Of a stretch of DNA of 64,000 nucleotides, positions 25,022 to 34,314 are shown in pieces; position 1 is the first letter of the stretch, and each line of letters starts with the position of its first letter. Source of the DNA: Roseiarcus sp963783175 (GTDB taxonomy: Bacteria > Pseudomonadota > Alphaproteobacteria > Rhizobiales > Beijerinckiaceae); the NCBI GenBank assembly GCA_963783175.1, contig CAWANG010000044.1, positions 1 to 64,000 on the forward strand. Reading direction: 5' to 3'. Position numbers and translations under genes: made by a program. Below the pieces are notes generated by a model. That model had not been told where the DNA came from. It saw only the letters and a list, made by a program, of their open reading frames with translations, and did no database searches.

Positions 25022-26551
25022 TCAGTGAACGACTTCGCCGTGCAGGGCGAGGTCGAGGCCGTCGCGCTCCACGTCTTCCGAGACGCGCAGGCCGATGACC
25101 GCCTTGATGATGGCGAGGATGATCACGGTGACGATCGCGTCATAGACGATGACCGTGACGATGCCGATGCACTGGTTGACGACCTGGCCGGGGTTGCCCT
25201 CGAGAAGGCCGGCCGTGCCGCCATACTGCTGAACAGCGAACACGCCGGTCAAAAACGCGCCGATCATGCCGCCAACGCCGTGGACGCCGAAGCAATCAAG
25301 CGCATCGTCATAGCCGAACATGTGTTTGAGACCGGTCGCGCCCCAGTAGCAGCCGACGCCACAGGCCACGCCAATGGCCATCGCGCCGATCGGCCCGACA
25401 AACCCCGAGGCGGGGGTGATGGCGACGAGGCCGGCGACTGCGCCCGAGCAGATGCCGATCACCGTCGGCTTGCCGCGATGCGCCCACTCGACGAACATCC
25501 AGGTCAGTGAAGCGACCGCGGTCGCAATCTGGGTGACCGTCATCGCCATTCCAGCCTGCACGCCAGCGCTGACCGCGGAACCGGCGTTGAAGCCGAACCA
25601 CCCGACCCATAGCAGGCCCGCGCCGATAAAGGTCAGGACCATGTTGTGGCCGGGCCCCGTGTCGTGGCGCTTGCCCAACATGATCGCGGCGACCAGACCC
25701 GCGACGCCGGCGTTGATGTGCACCACCGTGCCGCCGGCAAAGTCGAGGACCTTGACCCAAGCCTGATCGTTGGACGAGTTGAAGATGCCGTCGGGTCCCC
25801 ACAGCCAATGGGCGACGGGGGCGTAGACGCAGATCGCCCATAGGCCCATGAACCACAGCATCGCCGAAAACTTCATGCGTTCCGCGTAGGCGCCCGCGAT
25901 GAGGGCGGGCGTGATGATCGCGAAGGTCATCTGGAAGCACATGTAGACGGTTTCCGGGATCGTCGGCGCGAGCGGGTTGGGATTGCCGATGCCGCCGTTG
26001 TTGATGTCACTGAGGATTCCCTGGAGGAACGCGCGGCTCAATCCGCCGACGAACGGGGTGCCGGAGGTAAACGCCATCGAGTAGGTGACGATGGCGTACA
26101 CCACGGTCACCAGACAGGTGATCGCAAAACTCGTCATCACGGTGTCGCCGACGTTCTTCTTGCGCACCATGCCGCCATAGAAGAGCCCGAGACCAGGGAT
26201 CGTCATCATTAAAACGAGCGCCACCGAGGTCAGCATCCACGCGGTGTCGCCGCCGCTCGGCGTGCAATTCGTCAGCACGGCCGGGACCGCGGCGACGGCA
26301 GCGAACTTGTCGGTTTCAGGGATCGCGGCGACGGCCCCTGCGCAAGCTGGGGTAGCGGGCGGCGCCGGCTTCGCCGACGCTGCGGGTGCAGCCGGCGCGG
26401 CGGGAGCCGGAGCGGCAGGCGCCGCTGCCGCAGGCGCGTCGGTTGTCGCCGGGGCCGCGGCTTGCGCAAGCGCTGCCGCCGGCGAAAGGCCGATGAAGAC
26501 GGCCGCCGCCAGCGCCGGGGCGAGTCGAAAAAGGTCGCGTGTCAGATTCAT
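25022..26551 (-). CDS. amtB: Ammonium transporter
   Basis: 509 residues from ATG 26551. An upstream in-frame start at 26593 would add 14 residues ahead of the signal peptide and is rejected. The N-terminal signal peptide ends near A-L-A-Q, then an Ala/Pro-rich stretch to about residue 75, then the eleven-helix Amt core. Recognisable segments are F-Y-G-G-M-V-R-K-K-N, the W-G-P-D-G-I-F loop, and the pore region V-H-I-N-A-G-V-A-G-L-V. The gene carries NH4+/NH3 across the inner membrane and is blocked by GlnK. It lies 38 bases downstream of glnK, so both come from one transcript, ended by the terminator at 24936-24963. The long Ala/Pro N-terminus is unusual in length. Confidence 0.96.
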   Translation of the reverse strand: MNLTRDLFRLAPALAAAVFIGLSPAAALAQAAAPATTDAPAAAAPAAPAPAAPAAPAASAKPAPPATPACAGAVAAIPETDKFAAVAAVPAVLTNCTPSGGDTAWMLTSVALVLMMTIPGLGLFYGGMVRKKNVGDTVMTSFAITCLVTVVYAIVTYSMAFTSGTPFVGGLSRAFLQGILSDINNGGIGNPNPLAPTIPETVYMCFQMTFAIITPALIAGAYAERMKFSAMLWFMGLWAICVYAPVAHWLWGPDGIFNSSNDQAWVKVLDFAGGTVVHINAGVAGLVAAIMLGKRHDTGPGHNMVLTFIGAGLLWVGWFGFNAGSAVSAGVQAGMAMTVTQIATAVASLTWMFVEWAHRGKPTVIGICSGAVAGLVAITPASGFVGPIGAMAIGVACGVGCYWGATGLKHMFGYDDALDCFGVHGVGGMIGAFLTGVFAVQQYGGTAGLLEGNPGQVVNQCIGIVTVIVYDAIVTVIILAIIKAVIGLRVSEDVERDGLDLALHGEVVH

Positions 26552-26589
26552 TGTTCGGGACTCCGGTCTGGAATGGGAAGATGCGCGTC

Positions 26590-26928
26590 TCACAACGCGT
26601 CCTTGTCCTTCTCGCCCGTGCGGATTCTCACCGCCGAGTCGAGGCTGTAAACGAAGATTTTGCCGTCGCCGATCTGGCCGGTGCGCGCCGCGGCAACGAT
26701 CGTCTCGACGACCTTGTCTGCGACGTCTGCGTTCACCGCGACTTCGATTTTCAGCTTGGGGAGGAAACTCACGGCGTATTCCGCACCGCGATAAATTTCG
26801 GTGTGCCCCTTTTGTCGACCGTAGCCCTTGACCTCTGTAACCGTGAGACCGTGCACTCCGATGGCGGTGAGCGCATCGCGCACCTCCTCCAGCTTGAACG
26901 GCTTTATGATCGCCATTACGATTTTCAT
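26590..26928 (-). CDS. glnK: Nitrogen regulatory protein P-II (GlnK)
   Basis: 112 residues from ATG 26928, M-K-I-V-M-A-I-I-K-P-F-K. The uridylylation site Tyr51 sits in K-G-Y-G-R-Q-K-G-H-T-E-I-Y-R-G, and the C-terminal G-D-G-K-I-F-V and R-I-R-T-G-E signatures are present. A long upstream extension of the open frame to 27021 has no start context and is rejected. It senses 2-oxoglutarate and ATP/ADP and plugs AmtB. Its neighbour is amtB, and a sigma-54 promoter lies about 100 bases upstream, so it should be induced under nitrogen limitation through NtrC. The 5' UTR is inferred to be about 85 bases. Confidence 0.97.
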   Translation of the reverse strand: MKIVMAIIKPFKLEEVRDALTAIGVHGLTVTEVKGYGRQKGHTEIYRGAEYAVSFLPKLKIEVAVNADVADKVVETIVAAARTGQIGDGKIFVYSLDSAVRIRTGEKDKDAL

Positions 26929-27026
26929 AAGCCTCGCCCCGTTGTGACGCGCCGCGGTGGTGTAGAAACCGTACCGCACTCGTGCAGTGTAGTCGGAACG
27001 CGAGCGCGCCCCGCCCGACAACGCCT

Positions 27027-27042
27027 TACAAGGCGCGTGCCA
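27027..27042 (-). promoter_or_regulatory. Sigma-54 promoter of glnK-amtB
   Basis: Reading the minus strand, TGGCAC, five bases, then TTGTA matches the -24/-12 consensus TGGCAC-N5-TTGCW with one mismatch (C to T). It lies 99 bases upstream of the glnK start, the expected place for a nitrogen-controlled glnK-amtB operon. NtrC sites were not found by eye. Confidence 0.75.
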
Positions 27043-27417
27043 TGGGTTACGTATCGGTGTAACAAGCTGAAAAGGAACTGCTATTCGGGGCCGCGTGGAT
27101 CATCGCCGGACGCCGGGCTAACCCGATCATGCGTTTGATGAGGAAATAGGCGCCTACGAATTAATCGGAACACTGGGATATCGGTTCACTCCGGCTACTC
27201 GAAGCGGAACTCAACATCAAAACTCGACGTTTGATGGTGGCGGGGCATCACGGGAATTTGCATGAACTGGCGCATTCGGATCGGTAGAACGCCTTACTTG
27301 CCTGGTTATGTGTGGCGGCTTAAGATTCGTTGGGCAATTCGTCACGGCTCGCGAGTGGAATTCCAGGCTACCGACGGTTTTCGCGGGCCCGTCGGAGCTT
27401 CGGCGAAAGAGTAACGG
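27043..27417. other. Intergenic region between glnK promoter and ispH
   Basis: 375 bases between the divergent glnK and ispH genes. It must contain the upstream activator sites of glnK-amtB and the promoter of ispH. No convincing gene, tRNA or hairpin terminator was seen. The ribosome binding site of ispH is poor (AAAGAG about ten bases upstream of ATG 27418). Confidence 0.5.
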
Positions 27418-28341
27418 ATGAAGATCATTCTTGCGCAGCCGCGCGGGTTTTGCGCGGGAGTTGTTCGCGCAATCGATATCGTCGAGCGGGCGCTGCTCAA
27501 GTACGGCGCCCCAGTCTACGTGCGCCACGAGATCGTTCACAATCGTCATGTCGTCGAGACGCTCAAGGCGAAAGGCGCCCGGTTCGTCGAGGATCTGGAC
27601 GAAGTCCCAGAGGGAGCGGTGACGATCTTCAGCGCTCATGGCGTATCGCGAAAGGTGGAAAGCGAAGCGAAGATGCGATCGCTTCCGACCATCGACGCGA
27701 CTTGTCCGCTGGTCACCAAGGTGCATAATCAAGGGCGGCGGTACATTGCTCAGGGCCGAACCGTGGTCTTCATCGGTCATGCCGGACATCCGGAAGTCGA
27801 AGGGACGCTCGGCCAGATCGACGGCGAATTGCACCTCGTCGAAAACGAAGACGACGTGGAAAAGCTCCCCATCGCCGCCAGCGCGCCGATCGCCTATATC
27901 ACTCAGACGACGTTGAGCGTAGACGATACCCGGGGCGTAATCGCGGCGTTGCATCGGCGTTTTAGAGATGTCGCGGGACCGGAGATCCGGGACATCTGCT
28001 ACGCGACCCAAAACCGGCAGACCGCGGCGCGAGAATTGTCGCGGATCGCCGATATTCTCATCGTCGTGGGGGCCCGCAACAGCTCCAACTCCAATCGGCT
28101 GCGCGAAATCGGAGAGGAGGCGGGCCTTCCGAGCTATCTCGTCGCCGACAGCAGCGAGATCGAGACGGAATGGGTGCGCAATGCGGGGGTTGTCGGCGTT
28201 ACTGCGGGCGCGTCCGCGCCCGAGATCGTGGTCGAAAGCGTGGTTCGGACCTTGATGCAGATCGCGCCGGCAGAAGTCTCGATTCTCGGCGGGCCGACTG
28301 AGGCCGTAAGCTTCCGGCTCCCGGCGGAGCTCATGGATTGA
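27418..28341 (+). CDS. ispH: 4-hydroxy-3-methylbut-2-enyl diphosphate reductase (IspH)
   Basis: 307 residues, full length. The three cluster-binding cysteines are visible at Cys12 (R-G-F-C-A-G-V), in D-A-T-C-P-L-V-T-K-V-H, and in D-I-C-Y-A-T-Q-N-R-Q. The proton-relay region S-S-N-S-N-R-L is present. It performs the last step of the MEP pathway, making IPP and DMAPP with a [4Fe-4S] cluster. Its position 44 bases before hpnH ties isoprenoid supply to hopanoid synthesis; whether it is the only ispH in the genome cannot be told. Confidence 0.95.
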   Translation: MKIILAQPRGFCAGVVRAIDIVERALLKYGAPVYVRHEIVHNRHVVETLKAKGARFVEDLDEVPEGAVTIFSAHGVSRKVESEAKMRSLPTIDATCPLVTKVHNQGRRYIAQGRTVVFIGHAGHPEVEGTLGQIDGELHLVENEDDVEKLPIAASAPIAYITQTTLSVDDTRGVIAALHRRFRDVAGPEIRDICYATQNRQTAARELSRIADILIVVGARNSSNSNRLREIGEEAGLPSYLVADSSEIETEWVRNAGVVGVTAGASAPEIVVESVVRTLMQIAPAEVSILGGPTEAVSFRLPAELMD

Positions 28342-28385
28342 GAATGTCGAACCAATCGATTAACCGCGCTTTATAAGGATCTTGC

Positions 28386-29543
28386 GTGAGCATACCGCTA
28401 AGACAGATCGCCAGGGTTGGCGCCTATATCGTCCGGCAGCATCTCGCAGGGCGCAAGCGCTATCCGCTGGTGTTGATGCTTGAGCCGCTATTCCGGTGCA
28501 ATCTCGCTTGCGCGGGTTGCGGCAAGATCGATTATCCCGAGGCCATCCTCGACAAGCGGATTTCGGTCGCGGACGCGCTGACCGCCGTCGACGAGTGCGG
28601 CGCGCCGGTCGTCGTCATGGCCGGGGGGGAACCGCTCCTCCACAAGGAACTGCCGAAGATCGTCCAAGGGGTCATCGCCCGCAAGAGATTTGCGATCGTA
28701 TGCACCAACGCGCTGCTGCTTGAAAAGAAGATCGACCAGTACGCGCCGAGCCCTTATTTCACTTGGTCGATTCATCTCGACGGCGATCAGGAGATGCACG
28801 ACAAGTCGGTATGCCAGCCCGGGGTCTACGATCGCGCGGTGTCGGCGCTGAAGAAGGCCAAATCCAAGGGCTTTCGCGTCACGATCAATTGCACGTTCTT
28901 CAACGATGCGGACCCGGAGCGCGTCGCCGCCTTCTTCGATACCGTGACCACGCTCGGCGTCGACGGCATAACCATGTCGCCAGGCTACGCCTACGAGCGC
29001 GCTCCCGACCAGAAGCACTTTCTCAACCGTTCCGCGACCAAGCAGCTGTTCCGGGCGATATTCCGGCGCGGCGATGGCGGGCGCAAATGGGCCTTCAACC
29101 AATCGACCATGTTCCTCGACTTCCTGGCCGGCAACCAGTCGTACCATTGCACGCCCTGGGGCAACCCGACGCGCACCGTGTTCGGCTGGCAGCGCCCGTG
29201 CTATCTCCTCGGCGAGGGCTACGCGAAGACCTTCAAGGAGCTGATGGAGGAGACGGACTGGGACGCATACGGGGTCGGCAACTACGAGAAATGCGCCGAC
29301 TGCATGGTTCACAGCGGATTCGAGGCGACGGCGGTGCGCGATACGGTGACTAGGCCGTGGAAGGCGCTCGGCGTCGTGTTGCGGGGCGTCAGAACCGAGG
29401 GAGCGATGGCTCCGGACGTCCCGCTCGATCGCCAGCGCCCGGCGACCTATGTCTTCGATAGCAACGTGACCCAGAAGCTCTCAGAGATTCGCAGGGCCGA
29501 GGCCGAGGAAAAGGCCGGGAAGAAGGCCGCGACAGCGGCTTAG
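28386..29543 (+). CDS. hpnH: Adenosyl-hopene transferase HpnH (radical SAM)
   Basis: 385 residues. The radical SAM cluster is Cys38, Cys42 and Cys45 in C-N-L-A-C-A-G-C. The protein has the HpnH layout: an N-terminal R-Q-H-L-A-G, G-G-E-P-L-L-H after the first strands, and a Cys-containing C-terminal part (Y-E-K-C-A-D-C-M-V-H-S-G-F). It joins the 5'-deoxyadenosyl radical to diploptene to give adenosylhopane, the first side-chain step. It follows ispH by 44 bases. Its last 63 bases overlap the 3' end of hpnG on the opposite strand, which encodes the next enzyme. Confidence 0.95.
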   Translation: MSIPLRQIARVGAYIVRQHLAGRKRYPLVLMLEPLFRCNLACAGCGKIDYPEAILDKRISVADALTAVDECGAPVVVMAGGEPLLHKELPKIVQGVIARKRFAIVCTNALLLEKKIDQYAPSPYFTWSIHLDGDQEMHDKSVCQPGVYDRAVSALKKAKSKGFRVTINCTFFNDADPERVAAFFDTVTTLGVDGITMSPGYAYERAPDQKHFLNRSATKQLFRAIFRRGDGGRKWAFNQSTMFLDFLAGNQSYHCTPWGNPTRTVFGWQRPCYLLGEGYAKTFKELMEETDWDAYGVGNYEKCADCMVHSGFEATAVRDTVTRPWKALGVVLRGVRTEGAMAPDVPLDRQRPATYVFDSNVTQKLSEIRRAEAEEKAGKKAATAA

Positions 29544-30191
29544 CGCCCGGAACGCAGCGCGGCTGTCGCGAGCGGCCGCGACGAGTCCGGTGAACTGGCT
29601 GGGAGAACGGACAAGCTCTCCAACTACGGCCGCAGTCCTGATCCGGCCGTCGGAATCGACAGCGTTAAGGACGAGAGGGGGCAAGTCCCGGCCCGCCGGG
29701 TCCGCGACCGCGCGCAAGATCGCGAAGGGCGTCCGCCGTTCGAGCGCAAAGCGGCCCGCCGTCATGCTTTCCATGTCGACTGCCGCGGCGCCAGTCGCCC
29801 GGCGGAGCTCCACCTTGGCGCGGGCGGTTGAGACCGGAACGCTCACCCCCGCAACGCGCTCGACCGCGACACGCGCTCCGGAGTCGGCAAGGCGCTGCGC
29901 GAGGGACGACGTGACGGCCTCATCGGTCGCGATCCGTCCGTCGGCCGAGACGACTTCCGCGCCGAGAACGAGGTCGCCCGGGCGAAGCCGAGGATCGAGG
30001 CCGCCGCAGATCCCCCAGCTAATGACTAAAGCGATACGTATCTTTGCCAGCTCGGCGAGTCTGGCCCGAAGCGTCGGACCATCGCCGCAGATCGCGAAGC
30101 GCCGCGGACCGACCAGGATTGCCGCCTCGCGCTTCAATCCGCTGACGATCAGGACGCTCGCCGCCGGCGCCGCGGGCGTCGACGGCGTCAT
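29481..30191 (-). CDS. hpnG: Adenosylhopane nucleosidase HpnG
   Basis: 236 residues with a nucleoside-phosphorylase/nucleosidase fold: W-G-I-C-G-G-L-D (about 58), G-A-A-A-V-D-M-E-S (about 137), and R-A-V-A-D-P-A-G-R-D later. The M-E-S segment contains the conserved ribose-contacting Met-Glu. HpnG removes adenine from adenosylhopane to give ribosylhopane. The gene overlaps hpnH by 63 bases tail-to-tail and precedes hpnM by 10 bases in the other direction (hpnM ends at 30202, upstream of hpnG on the minus strand). The hpnM-hpnG pair is thus probably one minus transcript. Confidence 0.9.
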   Translation of the reverse strand: MTPSTPAAPAASVLIVSGLKREAAILVGPRRFAICGDGPTLRARLAELAKIRIALVISWGICGGLDPRLRPGDLVLGAEVVSADGRIATDEAVTSSLAQRLADSGARVAVERVAGVSVPVSTARAKVELRRATGAAAVDMESMTAGRFALERRTPFAILRAVADPAGRDLPPLVLNAVDSDGRIRTAAVVGELVRSPSQFTGLVAAARDSRAAFRALSRCRGLLPGLFLGLGPANL

Positions 30192-30201
30192 CGCCGAACG
30201 G

Positions 30202-30834
30202 CTAGCTCCCCAGCAAGGTCTCTGTCCGTTCGCGCAAGGTCTTCACCAGCGCATCGGCGCCGCCGCCGCCGGCGAGGATCGAAGCGAACTCGTCGCGCCG
30301 GGTCGCAAGGTCGCTCACCGTGCCGTTGAGATAGACGTCGATCACCCGGCCCCCGCGAACCAAATAATTGATCTGCACCGTCCGGCCGCCCGGCTGGATG
30401 AGCTTGGTCTTGACGATTTCGCCGCCGCCGCGGGATTCCGCGCTCGTTTGCGGGTCGACGACAAAACTCTCACCCGAATAGTCGCTCACCTCATGAGCAT
30501 AGTCGGCGACGAGGAAACGAGAAAAGGCCTCTCGGACCGCCGCCTGCTGGGCGCCCGTGAAGCTGCTCCAGGCCGGACCGGCAGCCAGTCTCGTCATGGA
30601 CCCAATGTCGAAGGCGGAATTGATGGCAGGCCCAAAGCGCTGGTCGCGTTGGCGCACGCTAAGCGATCCGGCCGCCTTGAGCGTCGGCATCAGCTGCTGA
30701 TAGTAAGCCTCGATGTGCCGGGCGGCCGGACTGGTCGATTGGGCCAGCGATGCGCTCGGAGCCCACAAAAGAAGGGCCATCAGGGCCGCGATCCACGACA
30801 TAGACGGGAGCAGGTGAAGTTTGAAGCCCTTCAT
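30202..30834 (-). CDS. hpnM: HpnM, MlaC-like hopanoid-associated periplasmic protein
   Basis: 210 residues from ATG 30834 (a longer frame to 30912 is rejected because the signal peptide begins at this methionine). The signal peptide L-M-A-L-L-L-W-A-P-S-A-S-L-A-Q is followed by an MlaC/Ttg2D domain: Q-Q-L-M-P-T-L, A-I-N-S-A-F-D, F-S-R-F-L-V-A-D-Y-A and V-I-D-V-Y-L-N-G-T-V. MlaC proteins carry phospholipids across the periplasm; HpnM is the hopanoid-locus member. It lies in front of hpnG on the minus strand and beside hpnN, consistent with lipid delivery to the outer membrane. Confidence 0.9.
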   Translation of the reverse strand: MKGFKLHLLPSMSWIAALMALLLWAPSASLAQSTSPAARHIEAYYQQLMPTLKAAGSLSVRQRDQRFGPAINSAFDIGSMTRLAAGPAWSSFTGAQQAAVREAFSRFLVADYAHEVSDYSGESFVVDPQTSAESRGGGEIVKTKLIQPGGRTVQINYLVRGGRVIDVYLNGTVSDLATRRDEFASILAGGGGADALVKTLRERTETLLGS

Positions 30835-31045
30835 TATCGATATTCCACTTGGCTTGGGAGGAATGGCCTCTCGGCCGGCGAGACGGTTTTTTCGAGGAAC
30901 GCGCCGGCGCAAGATTGCGCGGGCGCGCTTCTACCGCGCATTTGGGATTTGAGTCGAGACTCTGCCAGCCTGAAGCCCTTCGTTTTGGCGCGCGATATTG
31001 TCAATATCCGACGGCGAGCCGGGGGCTTGGACGAAAGCGCTGAAT

Positions 31046-31083
31046 TGGATTTTCAAAAACAATCCCAAATTTTTCAAAATCCA
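31046..31083. repeat. Near-perfect inverted repeat
   Basis: Arms TGGATTTTCAAAAA (31046-31059) and TTTTTCAAAATCCA (31070-31083) are complementary at 13 of 14 positions, separated by ten bases. It could form a strong A/T-rich hairpin. It is immediately upstream of the dispersed repeat and far from any gene end, so a terminator role is not obvious. Confidence 0.8.
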
Positions 31084-31137
31084 GCCAAGCCAGCCCATGC
31101 TTCGGCCAAATTTCTCCAAGAAAAAAGCTTGGATTTC

Positions 31138-31215
31138 CTTGGATTTCCATGGCCGAAACGAACCTTTTCAAAAGGTTGCGCCGACCCCCAGGCGGTTTTT
31201 TCTTTTTCCGCTTTT
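31138..31215 (+). repeat. Dispersed intergenic repeat, copy A
   Basis: Starts CTTGGATTTCC and contains GGTTGCGCCGA (31174-31184) followed by a T-rich tract. A related copy lies at 51865-51949 with the same order and spacing of blocks; about 70 percent identity was counted by eye over ~54 bases. Both are on the plus strand and outside genes. Confidence 0.65.
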
Positions 31216-31496
31216 TTGGCCGCATAAGATCACGGCGTCCATGTACAATGAGCGCGCATAGGCGCCGCCCACTTTCGGGACTTATCGTTGCACATGCACT
31301 GGCGATCGTAGCGGTCATGTCGAAACTTGTAGCATGAATTTCGATTTTCCGAAAGGATTTGTTTGGCGCTTATCGCGCTAGATGAGCGTTCTCGAGTGAG
31401 GCAACAATGTAGTCGTCAGGCTGTATCAGCCTGCGCCCTAGCCTCATCGCCCCCGATTGACAAGACGACGCGAACCATGGCCTCCACCGGGCTCCC

Positions 31497-34113
31497 ATGG
31501 ACACGAACGACAGGGCCTTGATCATCTCCACGGTTGCCCGGGCCGTGCGTCTTTCGACCCGTTATGCGTGGCTCGTCATTCCGGGCTTCCTCATCGCGGC
31601 GGCGCTCGCGGGGGGCTACGTTACGCGCCATATCGCCATCGACACCGACAGCAGCAAGCTCCTGTCGAGCTCGCTCCCCTGGCGCCAGCAGGAAAACCGG
31701 CTCAACGAGCTCTTCCCCCAGCGGACCGACCGGATCATCGCGGTCGTCGACGCAACGACGGCCGAGGGCGCCGAGGAGGCGGCGACCGCGCTGGCGGATG
31801 CGCTCGCGCCCCAGTCGGATGTGATCCGCACCGTGACCCGGCCCGACGGCGGCGAGTTTTTCGCTCGCAACGGCATTCTCTTCCGCAGCCTCGACGACGT
31901 GAAGAGCGACATGGCCCAATTGATCAAGGCGCAGCCGTTTCTGGGAACGCTCGCCGCCGATCCGACACTGCGCGGTGTCCTCGGCGCGATCTCGCAATCG
32001 ATCGAGGGCCTGCATCTGAAGAAGACGACGCTCGAGGACATGCAGCCCGCGGTAACCGCCATCGCCGACGCTCTCGAGCTCGTCGCCGAAGGAAAGCATG
32101 CCGCCTTTTCCTGGCGCCGGCTGATCACGGGCCATGCGCCGGAGGCCTCCGAGCTGCGGCGGTTCGTCAACATCCAGCCGGTGCTCAACTACGGCGACTT
32201 GCAGCCCGGCGGCCGGGCGACCAAGGCCATTCGCGCGACGATCGAGAAATTGGGCCTGACGCCAGACCGGGGCGTCACCGTGCGCCTCACTGGCTCGGTT
32301 GCGCTTTCGGATGAAGAATTCGCTACCGTCGCCGACGGGGCCGCCCTGAACGGGGTGGTGACAATCCTCATCGTTCTCGTGCTGTTGTGGCTCGCGCTCA
32401 GGCAGGCCCGCATCGTGCTCGCGGTCCTGGTCAACCTCGCTGTCGGGCTGACCTTCACCGCGGCGATCGGCTTGTGGATGGTCGGAGCGTTGAACCTGAT
32501 CTCGGTCGCCTTCGCGGTGCTGTTCATCGGCCTCGGCGTCGATTTCGGCATCCAGTTCAGCGTCCGCTACCGCGCCGAGCGGTACGCGATCCGCGATCTC
32601 GGGAAGGCGCTCGGCGCGACGGCGCGCGGGGTCGCGGGGCCGCTTCTGCTCGCCGCCGCCTCGATCGCCGCCGCCTTCTACTCGTTCCTGCCGACCGCCT
32701 ACGTCGGTCTCTCGGAGCTCGGACTGATCGCCGGAACCGGCATGATCGTCGCGTTTCTGACCACCATAACCCTGCTTCCGGCCCTGCTTTCGGCGCTGAA
32801 GCCCGCCGACGAGCCGGCGCCGGTCGGCTGGAAGGCGCTCGCGCCGCTTGACCATTTTCTTGATCGGCGGCGCAACTGGGTCGTCGGCTTGACCTTGACC
32901 GCGGTCATTCTTGGCCTGCCGCTGCTCGGGAGCCTGCGCTTCGATTTTAACCCGCTCGACCTGCGCTCGAAACAAGTCGAATCCGTCTCGACCCTACTCG
33001 ATATGATGCGCGACCCCGACACCAGCCCGAACACCATCGATATCCTCAAGCCCGACCTCGCCAGCGCCTCCGCGCTCGCCGAAAAGCTGAGCGGGCTCAA
33101 GGAAGTCGCCAAGGTCAGAACGCTCGAGAGTTTCGTGCCGAAGGACCAGGACGAGAAGCTCGGCCTCATCGACGACGCGAGCTTCTTCTTCGAAAACACG
33201 CTGACGCCGGACCAGGTCGATGCGCCGCCGACCCCGGCTCAGACGCTCGAGGCGATCAACAAGACCTCAGCCGACCTTTCGGGCGCGGCCGCAGGCATCG
33301 AGAGCCCGGCCGCCGTGCAGGCGCGCCGCCTGGCGAGCGCGCTCAGCGCTCTTGCAAAGGCGCCTCCGGCCGAGACAGAGGAAGTCGACAGGGTCCTGGC
33401 CACGCCGCTCATGACCACGCTTCGGGAGGTGAGGGATCTCCTGACCGCCGAGCGCGTGACCATCGACACGCTCCCGCAGTCGCTCAAAAGCGCCTGGGTC
33501 TCGGCCGACGGCGAGGTCAGGATCGAGGTCGCGCCAAGCGGAGACGGCAATGACAACACCGTCCTGCGCCGCTTCGTCGACTCAGTTCGCGCCGTCGCGC
33601 CGCAGGCGTCCGGAGCGCCGATCTTCGTCGTCGAGGCCGCGGCAACTATCGTCAAGGCGTTTCTCGAGGCCGCGGTCTTTTCGGTCGCGTCGATCGCGCT
33701 CATCCTCTTTGTCACGCTGCGCCGCTGGGTCGACGTCGCGCTGACGCTGGTGCCGCTGATGGTCGCCATCGTCGTCACGCTCGAGATCTGCGTGGCGATT
33801 GGGCTTGCAGCTCAACTTCGCCAACATCATCGCTCTGCCGCTGTTGCTGGGCGTGGGGGTCGCGTTCAAAATCTACTACGTCATGGCATGGCGGGCGGGA
33901 GAAACGAATTTTCTCCAATCGAGTCTCACGCGAGCCGTCTTCTTCAGCGCCTGCGCGACCGCCACCGCTTTCGGCAGTCTGTGGTTTTCGCACCATCCGG
34001 GCACTTCGAGCATGGGCAAGCTGATGGCGCTCTCACTGGCGACGACGCTCTCCGCCGCCGTGCTGTTCCAACCCGCACTGCTGGCGACTCAGCGGAAAAC
34101 CCATTCGGACTGA
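31497..34113 (+). pseudogene. hpnN: Hopanoid-associated RND transporter HpnN, frameshifted
   Basis: The plus frame from ATG 31497 gives an RND/MMPL permease: helix 1 at about 20-40, a large periplasmic loop, a six-helix block with G-L-G-V-D-F-G-I-Q-F (about 355), a second loop and second helix block. At 33799-33802 the frame changes at A-I-G-L; the next frame carries Q-L-N-F-A-N-I-I-A-L-P then V-G-V-A-F-K-I-Y-Y-V-M and the last helices, to stop 34113. Removing one G from GGG at about 33800 restores a ~871-residue HpnN. HpnN moves hopanoids to the outer membrane. A single-base insertion in a G run may be a consensus error, because the rest of the gene is intact. Confidence 0.85.
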
Positions 34114-34314
34114 GGCGGGCGCGCCACCGCCGCAAAAGATGATTAGAGTGTGGCAAAAGGGTGATAGTCGCCCGGGCGCCGGTCTGTTAACCTTCTTCCG
34201 CGCTGGGTCTGGATTCGTCCACAATTCGGAGCCGGCCGTTCCCCGCGAGTTTGCACTCGGAGGGCGTGCCGGGGACTATGGGTCGCGCGGGCATTCTGGG
34301 GGAATCAGCAACGC

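Larger units (their letters stand above)
30835..31496. other. Intergenic region with repeat elements between hpnM and hpnN
   Basis: 662 bases separating divergent hpnM and hpnN. It holds the inverted repeat at 31046-31083, the dispersed repeat at 31138-31215, and two divergent promoters that are not resolved. The region is AT-richer than the genes around it. Several short frames occur but none is supported. Confidence 0.6.

Noticed and set aside
27217..28011. 264-codon minus-strand frame covering the start of ispH
   Set aside because: Overlaps the conserved ispH cysteine regions on the other strand and has no domain.
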